Shown piece by piece: positions 7,769 through 10,001 of a stretch of 10,001 bases of DNA. The notes beneath the pieces were generated by a model. The model was given only the letters and a program-made list of their open reading frames with translations. It ran no database searches and was not told where the DNA came from. A program made the translations under genes and the position numbers. Each line of letters begins with the position of its first letter. Position 1 is the first letter of the stretch. Source of the stretch: GCA-2748575 sp033722575 (GTDB taxonomy: Bacteria > Pseudomonadota > Gammaproteobacteria > Pseudomonadales > Ketobacteraceae); NCBI GenBank assembly GCA_033722575.1, contig JAWVYU010000188.1, positions 1 to 10,001 on the forward strand, in the 5' to 3' direction.

Positions 7769-8101
7769 CTACATTCCAGCCAGAACATAAGCAGCAAAAA
7801 TAACCCAGGATATACCAAGCAAACTCCACGGCACCCAGGGTAGCTTATAGCGTACCACCTCTTTCGTTTCGACCGCGATTTCCGGAGAGGCGCTTCTGGC
7901 TTTCTTTAACTTTTTATCGAGCTCCCGGGCCCTCGACTTTTGCTGCTTTTTATAGTGCTCAATGCCTTTTTGAATACCCTGAGCGATCAATTTGGTCTGC
8001 TCTTTAGTTTGACCCGGCTTTTGAGTCGCCTTTGCGGCACTCATTGCCTCTCCTCTGGTTTCATCAGATACCTTGCCACCGCTTTTAGAATATTTCGCCA
8101 T
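7769..8101 (-). CDS. DUF2956 family protein
   Basis: This 110-residue protein matches the DUF2956 family of gammaproteobacteria: MAKYSKSGGKVSDETRGEAM, then the diagnostic KATQKPGQTKEQTKLIAQGIQKG region (25-46). A highly basic, probably helical stretch (47-70) follows, and a single C-terminal membrane segment (about 88-108: PWVPWSLLGISWVIFAAYVL). It is likely anchored in the inner membrane with its basic part in the cytoplasm. The function is unknown. Its ATG directly follows the TAA of the upstream 56-residue gene, and no clear Shine-Dalgarno is present, so translation probably depends on coupling to that gene. It is convergent with ptxE but unrelated to phosphite metabolism as far as can be seen. 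It is the best taxonomic hint in the window. Confidence 0.9.
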   Translation of the reverse strand: MAKYSKSGGKVSDETRGEAMSAAKATQKPGQTKEQTKLIAQGIQKGIEHYKKQQKSRARELDKKLKKARSASPEIAVETKEVVRYKLPWVPWSLLGISWVIFAAYVLAGM

Positions 8102-8272
8102 TTAATCTTGTTTATCGATCGTTAATTCGATGGATTTACTATCCCCGGCAAACCATTTCTGAACGTAGAGCGTTCCCATTACCGGGGCAACGCCCTCTTC
8201 AGGAACCTCTTTGTATCTTACACTGTTTTTTGTTTCTTTTTCGTACTCAAATTGAAGGACTTTTTTTGACAT
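8102..8272 (-). CDS. Small conserved-looking protein, 56 residues
   Basis: A 56-codon frame begins MSKKVLQFEYEKETKN and ends in SKSIELTIDKQD. The phrases KETKNSVRYKE and MGTLYVQKWFAG recall a small uncharacterised bacterial family from memory (pattern 'KETKNTxRY...xGTLYxxK'), possibly a beta-hairpin protein. The start at 8272 is preferred because AGGA (8284-8281 on the - strand) lies eight bases upstream. An in-frame ATG at 8278, giving two extra residues, is only two bases from that Shine-Dalgarno. The stop codon abuts the ATG of the DUF2956 gene, so the two are very likely cotranscribed and coupled. No membrane segment or signal peptide is present; function is unknown. Confidence 0.75.
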   Translation of the reverse strand: MSKKVLQFEYEKETKNSVRYKEVPEEGVAPVMGTLYVQKWFAGDSKSIELTIDKQD

Positions 8273-8322
8273 CGTCATGTTCCTTTGCGGTGTTTGGTAT
8301 TGTAGTCAATCCAGGCAAGGAT

Positions 8323-8643
8323 TTATTCGGTTATCTTGATATCTTTTAACGCCTCCGTCAGCTCGGAAAAGCCTTGCCCCGGCTCATGTTTTTTCTTTAA
8401 ATCATACTCAGCCCACACCCATCCGTCATGCTGATCTTCTGGCAGGTCTGTTGGTGGTGGAGCAGGAATATCTGTTCTGTAGCTCCAACCTGAATGCATG
8501 CCGTGCACAGCATCTTCAACGTTGTGAGCCCAAAATATTTCAAGAACCGTCGTTTCTGCGCCCCAATAGGATCTGGCAGATGGGTGTGGAGGCTGCAGTA
8601 CTGCAACCTCTCCTATTCTGAATTTTGGATCAGGTCTGCTCAT
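8323..8643 (-). CDS. Hypothetical protein, 106 residues
   Basis: A soluble 106-residue product with no signal peptide or membrane segment. The N-terminus (FRIGEVAVLQPP) followed by TTVLEIFWAHNV and GWSYRTDIP suggests a small SH3-like beta barrel. The C-terminal part (WVWAEYDLKKKHEPGQGFSELTEALK) resembles the tail of uncharacterised small proteins with a 'RKKHxPxxGFxEL' pattern, some of which I recall near toxin-immunity genes; this is a weak impression. No Shine-Dalgarno is visible before the ATG, so it may be poorly translated, leaderless or misplaced at its start. It lies 50 nt upstream of the 56-residue gene on the same strand but shows no clear operon signal. Confidence 0.65.
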   Translation of the reverse strand: MSRPDPKFRIGEVAVLQPPHPSARSYWGAETTVLEIFWAHNVEDAVHGMHSGWSYRTDIPAPPPTDLPEDQHDGWVWAEYDLKKKHEPGQGFSELTEALKDIKITE

Positions 8644-8725
8644 AATCGATAACGGTATTCAGCGATACAGCTCCCACAAGTACTCTCATACAGAAATCTC
8701 TTTATCTTCACTTAACCCTTAAATT

Positions 8726-8754
8726 CAGGGCGGGCCACTCAGTGGGCCGCTCTA
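8726..8754 (-). terminator. GC-rich hairpin after the 130-residue gene
   Basis: GCGGGCCAC (8730-8738) pairs with GTGGGCCGC (8742-8750) around a 3-nt loop with one central G-G mismatch, and the stem extends outward by two further pairs and a wobble. It lies about 30 nt past the stop of the 130-residue gene and could end its transcription. No T-tract follows on either strand, so an intrinsic terminator is uncertain. Confidence 0.35.
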
Positions 8755-8781
8755 GAAACCAACGGTTGCTATAACGTTAAC

Positions 8782-9174
8782 TTATTGAGCATTTTTGGCA
8801 CATTCTTGAAATGCCTTTTTTAGATTGCGGCGCACGGCCATAGAAAACATGATCGCCATTGGGTAACCAAGAACTCTAACAGGATTAACAAAGTGAAACC
8901 AATAGCGTTTGGAGTACCATTTCTCCATGCGACTTCTCAGATACACTTCATCGTAACCCCAATCCGGCATGATCATCCACAGCATACAAGGAAATATTAA
9001 GAACGTATCTAAAGCGAAAGACCCACATACATCACGAGTGATAATGACACTCACTTTACTCCAATCCGGGCACTCGCTATATATTTCCTTTGCATACTTT
9101 GGATAATCCTCGCTCTCTAGACCTATCTCAGTCCAGGCATAAGACATTACATCCCAAACCTTGAATTTATCCAT
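8782..9174 (-). CDS. Hypothetical protein, 130 residues
   Basis: A 130-residue product rich in aromatic residues and methionine. The opening FKVWDVMSYAWTEIGLESEDYPKYAKEI and the later WGYDEVYLRSRMEKW recall, from memory, the layout of DUF7079-like proteins (VWxALSxLFLDTExxxxDY ... GFDExWL), but I hold this with low confidence. Residues about 52-68 (FALDTFLIFPCMLWMIM) are hydrophobic enough to be a membrane segment or a buried core helix, and a basic stretch with a second hydrophobic piece follows (VLGYPMAIMFSMAVRR). AAGGG lies only two bases before the ATG, so the start is not firmly fixed; Met10 is an alternative. The function is unknown. Confidence 0.65.
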   Translation of the reverse strand: MDKFKVWDVMSYAWTEIGLESEDYPKYAKEIYSECPDWSKVSVIITRDVCGSFALDTFLIFPCMLWMIMPDWGYDEVYLRSRMEKWYSKRYWFHFVNPVRVLGYPMAIMFSMAVRRNLKKAFQECAKNAQ

Positions 9175-9548
9175 AGCCCTTCGTTAGGTAGTAGTGTGGT
9201 GTCTACTTTTCGTGGGTAACGCGGTTCGCTAACGCTCGCTTTAAAGACGCCGCCAAGCGTCATTTTTACCGTAAACTGCCACCAGAGTTTCTATTCTACT
9301 CAGGAAAACACCAGCGCACGCTACAGCAAACTGAACACATTTTAGCCAACCCACCAAAAGCCGTCTGGAGAATATTGCCTAAAATCAATCTGATAAAAAG
9401 ATTACCATCTATTTTGCATACACCAACCATGATCATCAATTTGTTCAAGAGCATCGTATGAATATTATGCTACGGTGAACCGGATTTTGTATCGCAAAAG
9501 AGATAATAAAAACTCATAAATCCGGTGGCTAGAGAGGTGTTGTTAGCC
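9175..9548. other. Stretch without a convincing gene
   Basis: No complete gene is visible in these 374 nt. The sequence around 9222-9241 carries TAACGC twice, 12 nt apart. A + strand frame is open from after a TAG near 9192 to a TGA near 9460 (about 88 codons) but has no usable start codon, so it is either chance or the remnant of a broken gene. The right end carries the likely promoter and leader of the lectin gene. Confidence 0.5.
9441..9468 (+). promoter_or_regulatory. Candidate sigma-70 promoter for the lectin lipoprotein gene
   Basis: TTGTTC (9441-9446) and TATTAT (9463-9468) are spaced by 16 nt. The -10 matches five of six consensus positions, the -35 three of six. The site is about 80 nt upstream of the ATG at 9549 on the same strand. 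Confidence 0.3.
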
Positions 9549-10001
9549 ATGACTAACGGCGAAAACCATTTCCGCTCATTTTCACAGAAAAACCTGTTCC
9601 CCAGAAAAAGAGCGGCAAATGTGCTCAGTCTCATCTTCAGCAACCTGCTACTGATTCTAATGCTGTCCGGCTGCGGCGGTAGTGGGAACAGGCTTCTTGC
9701 CGGGCAAGAGCTGGCTACCGACCAACACCTTCAATCTGCTAATGGCTTTTACACTTTGACATTACAGAATGACGGCAATTTGGTTTTAAGGGATATCAAC
9801 AGTCAAGCCTTATGGTCTACAGATACCCATGGAACCGCAGCAACACGATTGATACTACAAATGGATGGGAATCTGGTGTTGTATACCGATTCCGATAATC
9901 CTGTCTGGGCCAGTAATACCGTCGGTTCTGGCGCCTCAGAGTTACGGCTTAACGACAATGGTTCACTGGTGTTATATCAAGGCACCAAATCCGTATGGTC
10001 G
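9549..10001 (+). CDS. Bulb-type lectin (GNA-like) lipoprotein, cut at right edge
   Basis: The frame is open from ATG 9549 to the window end (151 codons, no stop). After a long basic N-region (NLFPRKRAAN) and a hydrophobic core, the lipobox LSGC gives a lipidated Cys42 (LMLSGC-GGSGN), so the protein should be membrane-anchored; Asp is not at +2, consistent with sorting to the outer membrane. From about residue 48 a bulb-type lectin domain follows (LLAGQELATDQHLQSANG), with three beta repeats carrying the mannose motif QxDxNxVxY: Q73-N-D-G-N-L-V-L-R81, Q104-M-D-G-N-L-V-L-Y112 (complete), and a degenerate N135...Y143. Each repeat ends in a Trp (W89, W120, W150). GAGG (9534-9537) lies 11 bases before the ATG. 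Likely roles are surface glycan binding or adhesion; domains beyond the edge could make it an enzyme or a bacteriocin-like protein. Confidence 0.85.
   Translation, partial: MTNGENHFRSFSQKNLFPRKRAANVLSLIFSNLLLILMLSGCGGSGNRLLAGQELATDQHLQSANGFYTLTLQNDGNLVLRDINSQALWSTDTHGTAATRLILQMDGNLVLYTDSDNPVWASNTVGSGASELRLNDNGSLVLYQGTKSVWS

Noticed and set aside
7741..7800. Search for a shared bidirectional terminator between ptxE and the DUF2956 gene
   Set aside because: The genes are only six bases apart and no stable hairpin with a T-tract was found in or around the gap.
8714..8720. On the - strand GTTAAGT after the 130-residue gene, next to a GC-rich hairpin, looks attC-like
   Set aside because: The matching ACTTAAC core is missing on the gene-proximal side of the hairpin, so the folded attC structure cannot be drawn.
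9183..9189. GTTAGGT fits the integron attC core GTTRRRY, near small orphan genes
   Set aside because: No partner RYYYAAC core at a suitable distance and orientation could be found, and the site lies before the start of the adjacent gene rather than after a stop. A 7-mer match to a degenerate core is expected by chance.

Overview
The centre of this window is a complete five-gene phosphite uptake and oxidation locus of the ptxABCDE type (3340-7762, + strand). It comprises an ABC transporter ATPase, a periplasmic phosphite-binding protein, an inner-membrane permease, an NAD-dependent phosphite dehydrogenase and a LysR-type regulator, in the gene order described for Pseudomonas stutzeri WM88. The genes lie head to tail with a 4-bp overlap or gaps of about 10 nt, so they read as one operon. 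A Pho-box-like sequence about 85 nt upstream of ptxA suggests control by phosphate starvation. In the proposed pathway PtxABC imports phosphite, PtxD oxidises it to phosphate with NAD+, and PtxE regulates. Transporter plus dehydrogenase, with no sign of energy-conserving partner genes in the window, points to assimilatory phosphorus scavenging.

Left of the operon, all on the - strand, are the start of a gene that leaves the window (1-193, small membrane protein), a secreted protein with a C-terminal DIKPGS-type beta domain (346-1305), and a serine beta-lactamase-fold hydrolase (1523-2965). The last is divergent from ptxA across a 374-nt control region.

Right of the operon, also on the - strand and convergent with ptxE, are a DUF2956 protein (7769-8101), a 56-residue conserved-looking protein directly upstream of it (8102-8272), and two small unrecognised genes (8323-8643 and 8782-9174). 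A 374-nt stretch without a convincing gene follows. At the right edge a + strand gene begins (from 9549) that encodes a lipoprotein with a bulb-type (GNA-like) mannose-binding lectin domain; it is cut by the window end.

Organism: the DUF2956 family, the P. stutzeri-like PtxD and the Shine-Dalgarno and codon style point to a gammaproteobacterium, plausibly marine or aquatic. I cannot give a genus. No rRNA, tRNA, CRISPR array, insertion sequence or recognisable integrase is visible.
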